Assembly (NCBI GenBank): GCA_946800325.1
Contig: OX326959.1
Span: 30,914,527 to 30,978,526 of the forward strand
Length of the DNA: 64,000 nt
Source: Luzula sylvatica
Lineage: Eukaryota > Streptophyta > Magnoliopsida > Poales > Juncaceae
Reading direction: 5' to 3'
The translations under genes were made by a program, and so were the position numbers. Within the stretch, counting starts at the first letter, position 1; the number at the start of each line of letters is the position of its first letter. Of the stretch, positions 23,901 to 36,200 are shown piece by piece. The notes beneath the pieces were generated by a model. It had not been told where the DNA came from, did no database searches, and saw only the letters and a list, made by a program, of their open reading frames with translations.

Positions 23901-26900
23901 TTTGGTTTTCTTCAAAAAAAGAAAAATTAGTTTGTGGTTCTCTTCAAAAAAAGAAAAATTAGTTTCTGGTTTTCTTCAAAAAAAGAAAATTAATTTCTGG
24001 TTTTCTTCAAAAATAGAAAATTAGTTTGTGGTTTTCTTCAAAAAAAGAAAATTAGTTTGTGGTTTTCTTCAAAAAAAGAAAATTAGTTTGTGGTTTTTCT
24101 TCAAAAAAAATAAAATAAGTTTGTGGTTTTCTTCAAAAAAAGAAAATTAGTTCGTGGTTTTCTCCGTAAAAAGAAAAATTAGTTTGTGATTTTCTTCAAA
24201 AAAAGAAAATTAGTTTGTGGTTTTCTTCAAAAAAAGAAAACTAATTTGTGGTATTTTTCAAAAAAAAAAAAATTAGTTTGTGGTTTTCTAAAAAAAAAAA
24301 TTAGTTCGTGGTTTTCTACAAAAAAAGAAAAAATTAGTTTGTGGTTTTCTTCAAAAATAGAAAATTAGTGTGTGGTTTTCTTCAAAAAAAGAAAATTAGT
24401 TTGTGGTTTTCTTCAAAAAAAGAAAATTAGATTGTGGTTTTCTTCAAAAAAAAAAAATTAGTTTTTGGTTTTCTTCAAAAAAAGAAAATTAGTTTGTGGT
24501 TTTCTTCAAAAAAAGAAAATTAGTTTGTGGTTTTCTTCAAAAATAGAAAATTAGTTTGTGGTTTTCTTCAAAAAAAGAAAATTAGTTTGTTGTTTTCTTC
24601 AAAAAAAGAAAATTAGTTTGTGGTTTTCTTCAAAAAAAGAAAATTAGTTTCTGGTTTTCTTCAAAAAAAGAAAAATTAGTTTGTGGTTTTCTCCGTAAAA
24701 ATAAAAATTAGTTTGTGATTTTCTCCAAAAAAAGAAAATTAGTTTGTGGTTTTCTTCAAAAAAACAAAATTAATTTCTAGGTTGCTTCAAAAAAAGAAAA
24801 TTAGTTTGTGGTTTTTCTTCAAAAAAATAAAATAAGTTTGTGGTTTTCTTCAAAAAGAGAAAATTAGTTTGTGGTTTTCTTCGTAAAAAGAAAAATTAGT
24901 TTGTGATTTTCTTCAAAAAAAAAAAAATTAGTTTGTGGTTTTCTTCAAAAAAAAAAATTAGTTTGTGGTTTTCTTCAAAAAAACAAAATTAATTTCTGGT
25001 TTGCTTCAAAAAAAGAACATTAGTTTGTGGTTTTTCTTCAAAAAAATAAAATAAGTTTGTGGTTTTCTTCAAAAAAAGAAAATTAGTTTTTAGTTTTCTT
25101 CGTAAAAAGAAAAATTAGTTTGTGATTTTCTTCAAAAAAAAAAATTAGTTTGTGGTTTTCTTCAAAAAAACAAAATTAATTTCTGGTTTGCTTCAAAAAA
25201 AGAACATTAGTTTGTGGTTTTTCTTCAAAAAAATAAAATAAGTTTGTGGTTTTCTTCAAAAAAAGAAAATTAGTTTGTGGTTTTCTTCGTAAAAAGAAAA
25301 ATTAGTTTGTGATTTTCTTCAAAAAAAAAAAATTAGTTTGTGGTTTTCTTCAAAAAAAGAAAACTAGTGTGTGGTTTTCTTCAAAAAAAAAAAATTGGTT
25401 TGTGGTTTTCTAAAAAAAAAAAATTAGTTTGTGGTTTTCTTCAAAAAAAGAAAATTAGTTTTTGGTTTTGTTCAAAAAAATAAAATTAGTTTGTGGTTTT
25501 CTTCAAAAAAAGAAAATTAGTTTGTGGTTTTCTTCAAAAAAAGAAAATTAGTTTGTGGTTTTCTTCAAAAATAGAAAATTAGTTTGTGGTTTTCTTCAAA
25601 AAATGAAAATTAGTTTGTGGTTTTCTTCAAAAAAAGAAAATTAGTTTGTGGTTTTCTTCAAAAAAAGAAAATTAGTTTGTGGTTTTCTTGAAAAATAGAA
25701 AATTAGTTTGTGGTTTTCTTCAAAAAAAGAAAATTATTTTGTGGTTTTCTTCAAAAAAAGAAAATTAGTTTGTGGTTTTCTTCAAAAAAAGAAAAATTAG
25801 TTTGTGATTTTCTTCAAAAAAAGAAAATTAGTTTGTGGTTTTCTTCGTAAAAAGAAAAATTAGTTTGTGGTTTTCTTTGAAAATTAGTTTGTGGTTTTCT
25901 TCAAAAAAAGAAAATTAGTTTGTGGTTTTCTTCAAAAAAATAAAATAAGTTTGTGGTTTTCTTCAAAAAAAGAAAATTAGTTTGTCGTTTTCTTCGTAAA
26001 AAGAAAAATAAGTTTGTGATTTCCTTCAAAAAAAAAAATTAGTTTGTGGTTTTCTTCAAAAAAAGAAAACTAGTTTGTGGTTTTCTTCAAAAAAAAAAAT
26101 TAGTTTCTGGTTTTCTAAAAAAAAAAAATTAGTTTGTGGTTTTCTTCAAAAAAAGAAAATTAGTTTTTGGTTTTCTTCAAAAAAAGAAAATTAGTTTGTG
26201 GTTTTCGTCAAAAAAAGAAAATTAGTTCGTGGTTTTCTTCAAAAATAGAAAATTAGTTTGTGGTTTTCTTCAAAAAAAGAAAATTAGTTTGTGGTTTTCT
26301 TCAAAAAAAGAATATTAGTTTGTGTTCTTCTTCAAAAAAAAGAAAATTAGTTTGTGGTTTTCTTCAAAACAAGATAAATTAGTTTGTGGTTTTCTTCAAA
26401 AAAAGAAAATGAGTTTGTGGTTTTCTTCAAAAAAAGATAAATTAGTTTGTGGTTTTCTTCAAAAAAAGAAAATTAGTTTGTGGTTTTCTTCAAAAAAAGA
26501 AAATTAGCTTGTGGTTTTCTTCAAAAAAAGAAAATTAGTTTGTGGTTTTCTTCAAAAAAAGAAAATTAGCTTGTGGTTTTCTTCAAAAAAAGAAAATTAG
26601 TTTGTGGTTTTCTTCAAAAAAAGAAAATTAGTTTGTGGTTTTCTTCAAAAATAGAAAATTAGTTTGTGGTTTTCTTCAAAAAAAGAAAATTAGTTTGTGG
26701 TTTTCTTCAAAAAAAGAAAATTAGTTTGTGGTTTTCTTCAAAAAAAGAAAAATTAGTTTGTGGTTTTCTCCGTAAAAAGAAAAATTAGTTTGTGATTTTC
26801 TTCAAAAAAAGAAAATTAGTTTGTGGTTTTCTTCAAAAAAACAAAATTAATTTCTGGGTTGCTTCAAAAAAAGAAAATTAGTTTGTGGTTTTTCTTCAAA

Positions 26901-29900
26901 AAAATAAAGTAAGTTCGTGGTTTTCTTCAAAAAAAGAAAATTAGTTTGTGGTTTTCTCCGTAAAAAGAAAAATTACTTTGTGATTTTCTTCAAAAAAAGA
27001 AAAAATTAGTTCGTGGTTTTCTTCAAAAATAGAAAATTAGTTTGTGGTTTTCTTCAAAAAAAGAAAATTAGTTTGTGGTTTTCTTCAAAAAAAGAATATT
27101 AGTTTGTGTTCTTCTTCAAAAAAAGAAAATTAGTTTGTGGTTTTCTTCAAAAAAAGAATATTAGTTTGTGTTCTTCTTCAAAAAAAGAAAATTAGTTTGT
27201 GGTTTTCTTCAAAAAAAGAAAATTAGTTTGTGGTTTTCTTCAAAAAAAGAAAATTAGTTTGTGGTTTTCTTCAAAAATAGAAAATTAGTTTGTGGTTTTC
27301 TTCAAAAAAAGAAAATTAGTTTGTGGTTTTCATCAAAAAAAGAAAATTAGTTTGTGGTTTTCTTCAAAAAAAGAATATTAGTTTGTGTTCTTCTTCAAAA
27401 AAAGAAAATTAGTTTGTGGTTTTCTTCAAAAAAAGAAAATTAGTTTGTGGTTTTCTTCAAAAAAAGAAAATTAGTTTGTGGTTTTCTTCAAAAATAGAAA
27501 ATTAGTTTGTGGTTTTCTTCAAAAAAAGAAAATTAGTTTGTGGTTTTCATCAAAAAAAGAAAATTAGTTTGTGGTTTTCTTCAAAAAAAGAAAAATTAGT
27601 TTGTGGTTTTCTCCGTAAAAAGAAAAATTAGTTTGTGATTTTCTTCAAAAAAAGAAAATTAGTTTGTGGTTTTCTTCAAAAAAACAAAATTAATTTCTGG
27701 GTTGCTTCAAAAAAAGAAAATTAGTTTGTGGTTTTTCTTCAAAAAAATAAAATAAGTTTGTGGTTTTCTTCAAAAAAAGAAAATTAGTTTGTGGTTTTCT
27801 CCGTAAAAAGAAAAATTAGTTTGTGATTTTCTTCAAAAAAAGAAAATTAGTTTGTGGTTTTCTTCAAAAAAACAAAATTAATTTCTGTGTTGCTTCAAAA
27901 AAAGAAAATTAGTTTGTTGTTTTTCTTCAAAAAAATAAAATAAGTTTGTGGTTTTCTTCAAAAAAAGAAAATTAGTTTGTGGTTTTCTCCGTAAAAAGAA
28001 AAATTAGTTTGTGATTTTCTTCAAAAAAAGAAAAAATTAGTTCGTGGTTTTCTTCAAAAATAGAAAATTAGTTTGTGGTTTTCTTCAAAAAAAGAAAATT
28101 AGTTTGTGGTTTTCTTCAAAAATAGAAAATAGTTTGTGGTTTTCTTCAAAAAAAGAAAATTAGTTTGTGGTTTTCTTCAAAAAAAGAAAATTAGTTTGTG
28201 GTTTTCTTCAAAAATAGAGAATTAGTTTGTGGTTTTCTTCAAAAAAAGAAAATTAGTTTGTGGTTTTCTTCAAAAAAAGAAAATTAGTTTGTGGTTTTCT
28301 TCAAAAAAAGAAAAATTAGTTTGTGATTTTCTTCAAAAAAAGAAAATTAGTTTGTGGTTTTCTTCAAAAAAACAAAATTAATTTCTGGTTTGCTTCAAAA
28401 AAAGAACATTAGTTTGTGGTTTTTCTTCAAAAAAATAAAATAAGTTTGTGGTTTTCTTCAAAAAAAGAAAATTAGTTTGTGGTTTTCTTCGTAAAAAGAA
28501 AAATTAGTTTGTGATTTTCTTCAAAAAAAAAATTAGTTTGTGGTTTTTCTTCAAAAAAAGAAAACTCGTTTGTGGTTTTCTTCAAAAAAAAAAAAATTAG
28601 TTTGTGGTTTTCTAAAAAAAAAAAATTAGTTTGTGGTTTTCTTCAAAAAAAGAAAATTAGTTTTTGGTTTTCTTCAAAAAAAGAAAATTAGTTTGTGGTT
28701 TTCTTTGAAAATTAGTTTGTGGTTTTCTTCAAAAAAAGAAAATTAGTTTGTGGTTTTCTTCAAAAATAGAAAATTAGTTTGTGGTTTTCTTCAAAAAAAG
28801 AAAATTAGTTTGTGGTTTTCTTCAAAAAAAGAAAATTAGTTTGTGGTTTTCTTCAAAAAAAGAAAATTAGTTTGTGGTTTTCTTCAAAAAAAGAAAATTA
28901 GTTTGTGGTTTTCTTCAAAAATAGAAAAGTAGTTTGTGGTTTTCTTCAAAAAAAGAAAATTAGTTTTTGGTTTTCTTCAAAAAAAGAAAATTAGTTTGTG
29001 GTTTTCTTCAAAAAAAGAAAAATTAGTTTGTGGTTTTCTCAGTAAAAAGAAAAATTAGTTTGTGATTTTCTTCAAAAAAAGAAAATTAGTTTGTGGTTTT
29101 CTTCAAAAAAACAAAATTAATTTCTGGGTTGCTTCAAAAAAAGAAAATTAGTTTGTGGTTTTTCTTCAAAAAAATAAAATAAGTTTGTGGTTTTCTTCAA
29201 AAAAAGAAAATTAGTTTGTGGTTTTCTCCGTAAAAAGAAAAATTAGTTTGTGATTTTCTTCAAAAAAAGAAAAATTAGTTTGTGGTTTTCTTCAAAAAAA
29301 GAAAATTAGTTTGTGGTTTTCTTCAAAAAAAGAAAATTAGTTTGTGGTTTTCTTCAAAAAAAGAAAAATTAGTTTGTGGTTTTCTCCGTAAAAAGAAAAA
29401 TTAGTTTGTGATTTTCTTCAAAAAAAGAAAATTAGTTTGTGGTTTTCTTCAAAAAAACAAAATTAATTTCTGGGTTGCTTCAAAAAAAGAAAATTAGTTT
29501 GTGGTTTTTCTTCAAAAAAATAAAATAAGTTTGTGGTTTTCTTCAAAAAAAGAAAAATTTGTTTGTGGTTTTCTCCGTAAAAAGAAAAATTAGTTTTTTA
29601 TTTTCTTCAAAAAAAGAAAATTAGTTTGTGGTTTTCTGCAAAAAAACAAAATTAATTTCTGGGTTGCTTCAAAAAAAGAAAATTAGTTTGTGTTTTTTCT
29701 TCAAAAAAATAAAATAAAATTGTGGTTTTCTTCAAAAAAAGAAAATTAGTTTGTGGTTTTCTCCGTAAAAAGAAAAATTAGTTTGTGATTTTCTTCAAAA
29801 AAAGAAAAAATTAGTTCTTGGTTTTCTTCAAAAATAGAAAATTAGTTTGTGGTTTTCTTCAAAAAAAGAAAATTAGTTTGTGGTTTTCTTCAAAAAAAGA

Positions 29901-30286
29901 ATATTTGTTTGTGTTCTTCTTCAAAAAAAAGAAAATTAGTTTGTGGTTTTCTTCAAAAAAAGATAAATTAGTTTGTGGTTTTCTTCAAAAAAAGAAAATG
30001 AGCTTGTGGTTTTCTTCAAAAAAAGAAAATTAGTTTTTGGTTTTTGGTTTTCTTCAATAAATGAAAATTAGCTTGTGGTTTTCTTCAAAAAAAGAAAATT
30101 AGCTTTTGGTTTTCTTCAAAAAAAGAAAATTAGTTTGTGGTTTTCTTCAAAAACAGAAAATTAGTTTGTGGTTTTCTTCAAAAAAAGAAAATTAGATTGT
30201 GGTTTTCTTCAAAAAAAAAAAATTAGTTTTTGGTTTTCTTCAAAAAAAGAAAATTAGTTTGTGGTTTTCTTCAAAAAAACAAAATT
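20938..30286 (+). repeat. Large higher-order unit S, copy 2 (9,349 bp)
   Basis: This is the simplest copy of S and the best reference for the others. Landmarks in order are: AGAAATATTAGTTTGTG (about 21495), the ACAAAATTAATTTGTGG unit (about 22430), TTAGTTTTTGG at 23430, TTTCTAGGTTGC (about 24770), GTGTTCTTCTTC at 26322, AAAACTCGTTTGTGG (about 28565), CTCAGTAAAAAG (about 29038), and TTTTTGGTTTTTGGTTTTC with CAATAAATG (about 30030). Corresponding positions in S3 are exactly 9,349 bp on for 20938, 23401 and 24186. It carries very few private changes, consistent with recent duplication. Confidence 0.85.
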
Positions 30287-33200
30287 AATTTCTGGGTTGC
30301 TTCAAAAAAAGAAAATTAGTTTGTGGTTTTTCTTCAAAAAAATAAAATAAGTTCGTGGTTTTCTTCAAAAAAAGAAAATTAGTTTGTGGTTTTCTCCGTA
30401 AAAAGAAAAATTACTTTGTGATTTTCTTCAAAAAAAGAAAAAATTAGTTCGTGGTTTTCTTCAAAAATAGAAAATTAGTTTGTGGTTTTCTTCAAAAAAA
30501 GAAAATTAGTTTGTGGTTTTCTTCAAAAAAAGAATATTAGTTTGTGTTCTTCTTCAAAAAAAGAAAATTAGTTTGTGGTTTTCTTCAAAAAAAGAAAATT
30601 AGTTTGTGGTTTTCTTCAAAAAAAGAAAATTAGTTTGTGGTTTTCTTCAAAAAAAGAAAAATTAGTTTGTGGTTTTCTCCGTAAAAAGATAAATTAGTTT
30701 GTGATTTTCTTCAAAAAAAGAAAATTAGTTTGTGGTTTTCTTCAAAAAAACAAAATTAATTTCTGGGTTGCTTCAAAAAAAGAAAATTAGTTTGTGATTT
30801 TCTTCAAAAAAAGAAAATTAGTTTGTGGTTTTCTTCAAAAAAAGAAATATTAGTTTGTGTTCTTCTTCAAAAAAAGAAAATTAGTTTGTGGTTTTCTTCA
30901 AAAAAAGAAAATTAGTTTGTGGTTTTCTTCAAAAAAAGAAAATTAGTTTGTGGTTTTCTTCAAAAAAAGAAAAATTAGTTTGTGGTTTTCTCCGTAAAAA
31001 GAAAAATTAGTTTGTGATTTTCTTCAAAAAAAGAAAATTAGTTTGTGGTTTTCTTCAAAAAAAGAAAATTAGTTTGTGTTTTTATTCACAAAAAGAAAAT
31101 TAGTTTGTGGTTTTCTTCAAAAAAAGAAAATTAGTTTGTGGTTTTCTTCGTAAAAAGAAAAATTAGTTTGTGATTTTCTTCAAAAAAAGAAAATTAGTTT
31201 CTGGTTTTCTTCAAAAAAAGAAAATTAGTATGTGGTTTTCTTCAAAAAAAGAAAATTAGTTTGTGGTTTTTCTTCTAAAAAAATAAAATAAGTTTGTGGT
31301 TTTCTTCAAAAAAAGAAAATTAGTTCGTGGTTTTCTCTGTAAAAAGAAAAATTAGTTTGTGATTTTCTTCAAAAAAAGAAAATTAGTTTGTGGTTTTCTT
31401 CAAAAAAAGAAAACTAATTTGTGGTATTTTTCAAAAAAAAAAAATTAGTTTGTGGTTTTCTAAAAAAAAAAATTAGTTCGTGGTTTTCTTCAAAAAAAGA
31501 AAAAATTAGTTTGTGGTTTTCTTCAAAAATAGAAAATTAGTGTGTGGTTTTCTTCAAAAAAAGAAAAGTAGTTTGTGGTTTTCTTCAAAAAAAGAAAATT
31601 AGATTGTGGTTTTCTTCAAAAAAAAAAAATTAGTTTTTGGTTTTCTTCAAAAAAAGAAAATTAGTTTGTGGTTTTCTTCAAAAAAAAAAATTAGTTTGTG
31701 GTTTTCTTCAAAAATAGAAAATTAGTTTGTGGTTTTCTTCAAAAAAAGAAAATTAGTTTGTGGTTTTCTTCAAAAAAACAAAATTAATTTGTGGTTTTCT
31801 TCGTAAAAAGAAAAATTAGTTTGTGGTTTTCTTCAAAAAAATAAAATTAGTTTGTGGTTTTCTTCAAAAAAACAAAATTAATTTCTGGTTTGCTTCAAAA
31901 AAAGAACATTAGTTTGTGGTTTTTCTTCAAAAAAATAAAATAAGTTTGTGGTTTTCTTCAAAAAAAGAAAATTAGTTTGTGGTTTTCTTCGTAAAAAGAA
32001 AAATTAGTTTGTGATTTTCTTCAAAAAAAAAAAATTAGTTTGTGGTTTTCTTCAAAAAAAGAAAATTAGTTTGTGGTTTTCTTCAAAAAAACAAAATTAA
32101 TTTCTGGTTTGATTCAAAAAAAGAACATTAGTTTGTGGTTTTTCTTCAAAAAAATAAAATAAGTTTGTGGTTTTCTTCAAAAAAAGAAAATTAGTTTGTG
32201 GTTTTCTTCGTAAAAAGAAAAATTAGTTTGTGATTTTCTTCAAAAAAAAAAAATTAGTTTGTGGTTTTCTTCAAAAAAACAAAATTAATTTATGGTTTGC
32301 TTCAAAAAAAGAACATTAGTTTGTGGTTTTTCTTCAAAAAAATAAAATAAGTTTGTGGTTTTCTTCAAAAAAAGAAATTTAGTTTGTGGTTTTCTTCGTA
32401 AAAAGAAAAATTAGTTTGTGATTTTCTTCAAAAAAAAAAATTAGTTTTTGGTTTTCTTCAAAAAAAGAAAACTAGTTTGTGGTTTTCTTCAAAAAAAAAA
32501 AAAATAGTTTGTAGTTTTCTAAAAAAAAAAAATTAGTTTGTGGTTTTCTTCAAAAAAAGAAAATTAGATTTTGGTTTTCTTCAAAAAAAGAAAATTAGTT
32601 TGTGGTTTTCTTTGAAAATTAGTTTGTGGTTTTCTTCAAAAAAAGAAAATTAGTTTGTGGTTTTCTTCAAAAAAAGAAAATTAGTTTGTGGTTTTCTTCA
32701 AAAATAGAAAATTAGTTTGTGGTTTTCTTCAAAAAAAGAAAATTAGTTTGTGGTTTTCTTCAAAAAAAGAAAATTAGTTTTTGGTTTTCTTCAAAAAAAG
32801 AAAATTAGTTTGTGGTTTTCTTCAAAAATAGAAAATAAGTTTGTGGTTTTCTTCAAAAAAAGAAAATTAGTTTGTGGTTTTCTTCAAAAAAAGAAAATTA
32901 GTTTGTGGTTTTCTTCAAAAAAAGAAAAATTAGTTTGTGATTTTCTTCAAAAAAAGAAAATTAGTTTGTGGTTTTCTTCAAAAAAACAAAATTAATTTCT
33001 GGTTTGCTTCAAAAAAAGAACATTAGTTTGTGGTTTTTCTTCAAAAAAATAAAATAAGTTTGTGGTTTTCTTCAAAAAAAGAAAATTATTATGTGGTTTT
33101 CTTCGTAAAAAGAAAAATTAGTTTGTGATTTTCTTCAAAAAAAAAAATTAGATTGTGGTTTTCTTCAAAAAAAAGAAAATTAGTTTGTGGTTTTCTTCAA

Positions 33201-36200
33201 AAAAAGAAAACTTAGTTCGTGTTTTTATTCACAAAAAGAAAATTAGTTTTCGGTTTTCTTCAAAAAAAGAAAAATTAGTTTGTGATTCTCTTCAAAAAAA
33301 GAAAAATTAGTTTCTGGTTTTCTTCAAAAAAAGAAAATTAATTTCTGGTTTTCTTCAAAAATAGAAAATTAGTTTGTGGTTTTCTTCAAAAAAAGAAAAT
33401 TAGTTTGTGGTTTTCTTCAAAAAAAGAAAATTAGTTTGTGGTTTTTCTTCAAAAAAAATAAAATAAGTTTGTGGTTTTCTTCAAAAAAAGAAAAATTAGT
33501 TCGTGGTTTTCTCCGTAAAAAGAAAAATTAGTTTGTGATTTTCTTCAAAAAAAGAAAATTAGTTTGTGGTTTTCTTCAAAAAAAGAAAACTAATTTGTGG
33601 TATTTTTCAAAAAAAAAAAAATTAGTTTGTGGTTTTCTAAAAAAAAAAATTATTTCGTGGTTTTCTACAAAAAAAGAAAAAATTAGTTTGTGGTTTTCTT
33701 CAAAAATAGAAAATTAGTGTGTGGTTTTCTTCAAAAAAAGAAAATTAGTTTGTGGTTTTCTTCAAAAAAAGAAAATTAGATTGTGGTTTTCTTCAAAAAA
33801 AAAAAATTAGTTTTTGGTTTTCTTCAAAAAAAGAAAATTAGTTTGTGGTTTTCTTCAAAAAAAGAAAATTAGTTTGTGGTTTTCTTCAAAAATAGAAAAT
33901 TAGTTTGTGGTTTTCTTCAAAAAAAGAAAATTAGTTTGTTGTTTTCTTCAAAAAAAGAAAATTAGTTTGTGGTTTTCTTCAAAAAAAGAAAATTAGTTTC
34001 TGGTTTTCTTCAAAAAAAGAAAAATTAGTTTGTGGTTTTCTCCGTAAAAATAAAAATTAGTTTGTGATTTTCTCCAAAAAAAGAAAATTAGTTTGTGGTT
34101 TTCTCCAAAAAAACAAAATTAATTTCTAGGTTGCTTCAAAAAAAGAAAATTAGTTTGTGGTTTTTCTTCAAAAAAATAAAATAAGTTTTTGGTTTTCTTC
34201 AAAAAAAGAAAATTAGTTTGTGGTTTTCTTCGTAAAAAGAAAAATTAGTTTGTGATTTTCTTCAAAAAAAAAAAAATTAGTTTGTGGTTTTCTTCAAAAA
34301 AAAAAATTAGTTTGTGGTTTTCTTCAAAAAAAGAAAATTAGATTTTGGTTTTCTTCAAAAAAAGAAAATTAGTTTGTGGTTTTCTTTGAAAATTAGTTTG
34401 TGGTTTTCTTCAAAAAAAGAAAATTAGTTTGTGGTTTTCTTCAAAAAAAGAAAATTAGTTTGTGGTTTTCTTCAAAAATAGAAAATTAGTTTGTGGTTTT
34501 CTTCAAAAAAAGAAAATTAGTTTGTGGTTTTCTTCAAAAAAAGAAAATTAGTTTTTGGTTTTCTTCAAAAAAAGAAAATTAGTTTGTGGTTTTCTTCAAA
34601 AATAGAAAATAAGTTTGTGGTTTTCTTCAAAAAAAGAAAATTAGTTTGTGGTTTTCTTCAAAAAAAGAAAATTAGTTTGTGGTTTTCTTCAAAAAAAGAA
34701 AAATTAGTTTGTGATTTTCTTCAAAAAAAGAAAATTAGTTTGTGGTTTTCTTCAAAAAAACAAAATTAATTTCTGGTTTGCTTCAAAAAAAGAACATTAG
34801 TTTGTGGTTTTTCTTCAAAAAAATAAAATAAGTTTGTGGTTTTCTTCAAAAAAAGAAATTTAGTTTGTGGTTTTCTTCGTAAAAAGAAAAATTAGTTTGT
34901 GATTTTCTTCAAAAAAAAAAATTAGTTTTTGGTTTTCTTCAAAAAAAGAAAACTAGTTTGTGGTTTTCTTCAAAAAAAAAAAAAATAGTTTGTAGTTTTC
35001 TAAAAAAAAAAAATTAGTTTGTGGTTTTCTTCAAAAAAAGAAAATTAGATTTTGGTTTTCTTCAAAAAAAGAAAATTAGTTTGTGGTTTTCTTTGAAAAT
35101 TAGTTTGTGGTTTTCTTCAAAAAAAGAAAATTAGTTTGTGGTTTTCTTCAAAAAAAGAAAATTAGTTTGTGGTTTTCTTCAAAAATAGAAAATTAGTTTG
35201 TGGTTTTCTTCAAAAAAAGAAAATTAGTTTGTGGTTTTCTTCAAAAAAAGAAAATTAGTTTTTGGTTTTCTTCAAAAAAAGAAAATTAGTTTGTGGTTTT
35301 CTTCAAAAATAGAAAATAAGTTTGTGGTTTTCTTCAAAAAAAGAAAATTAGTTTGTGGTTTTCTTCAAAAAAAGAAAATTAGTTTGTGGTTTTCTTCAAA
35401 AAAAGAAAAATTAGTTTGTGATTTTCTTCAAAAAAAGAAAATTAGTTTGTGGTTTTCTTCAAAAAAACAAAATTAATTTCTGGTTTGCTTCAAAAAAAGA
35501 ACATTAGTTTGTGGTTTTTCTTCAAAAAAATAAAATAAGTTTGTGGTTTTCTTCAAAAAAAGAAAATTATTATGTGGTTTTCTTCGTAAAAAGAAAAATT
35601 AGTTTGTGATTTTCTTCAAAAAAAAAAAATTAGATTGTGGTTTTCTTCAAAAAAAAGAAAATTAGTTTGTGGTTTTCTTCAAAAAAAGAAAACTTAGTTC
35701 GTGTTTTTATTCACAAAAAGAAAATTAGTTTTCGGTTTTCTTCAAAAAAAGAAAAATTAGTTTGTGGTTCTCTTCAAAAAAAGAAAAATTAGTTTCTGGT
35801 TTTCTTCAAAAAAAGAAAATTAATTTCTGGTTTTCTTCAAAAATAGAAAATTAGTTTGTGGTTTTCTTCAAAAAAAGAAAATTAGTTTGTGGTTTTCTTC
35901 AAAAAAAGAAAATTAGTTTGTGGTTTTTCTTCAAAAAAAATAAAATAAGTTTGTATTTCTTCAAAAAAAGAAAATTAGTTCGTGGTTTTCTCCGTAAAAA
36001 GAAAAATTAGTTTGTGATTTTCTTCAAAAAAAGAAAATTAGTTTGTGGTTTTCTTCAAAAAAAGAAAACTAATTTGTGGTATTTTTCAAAAAAAAAAAAA
36101 TTAGTTTGTGGTTTTCTAAAAAAAAAAATTATTTCGTGGTTTTCTACAAAAAAAGAAAAAATTAGTTTGTGGTTTTCTTCAAAAATAGAAAATTAGTGTG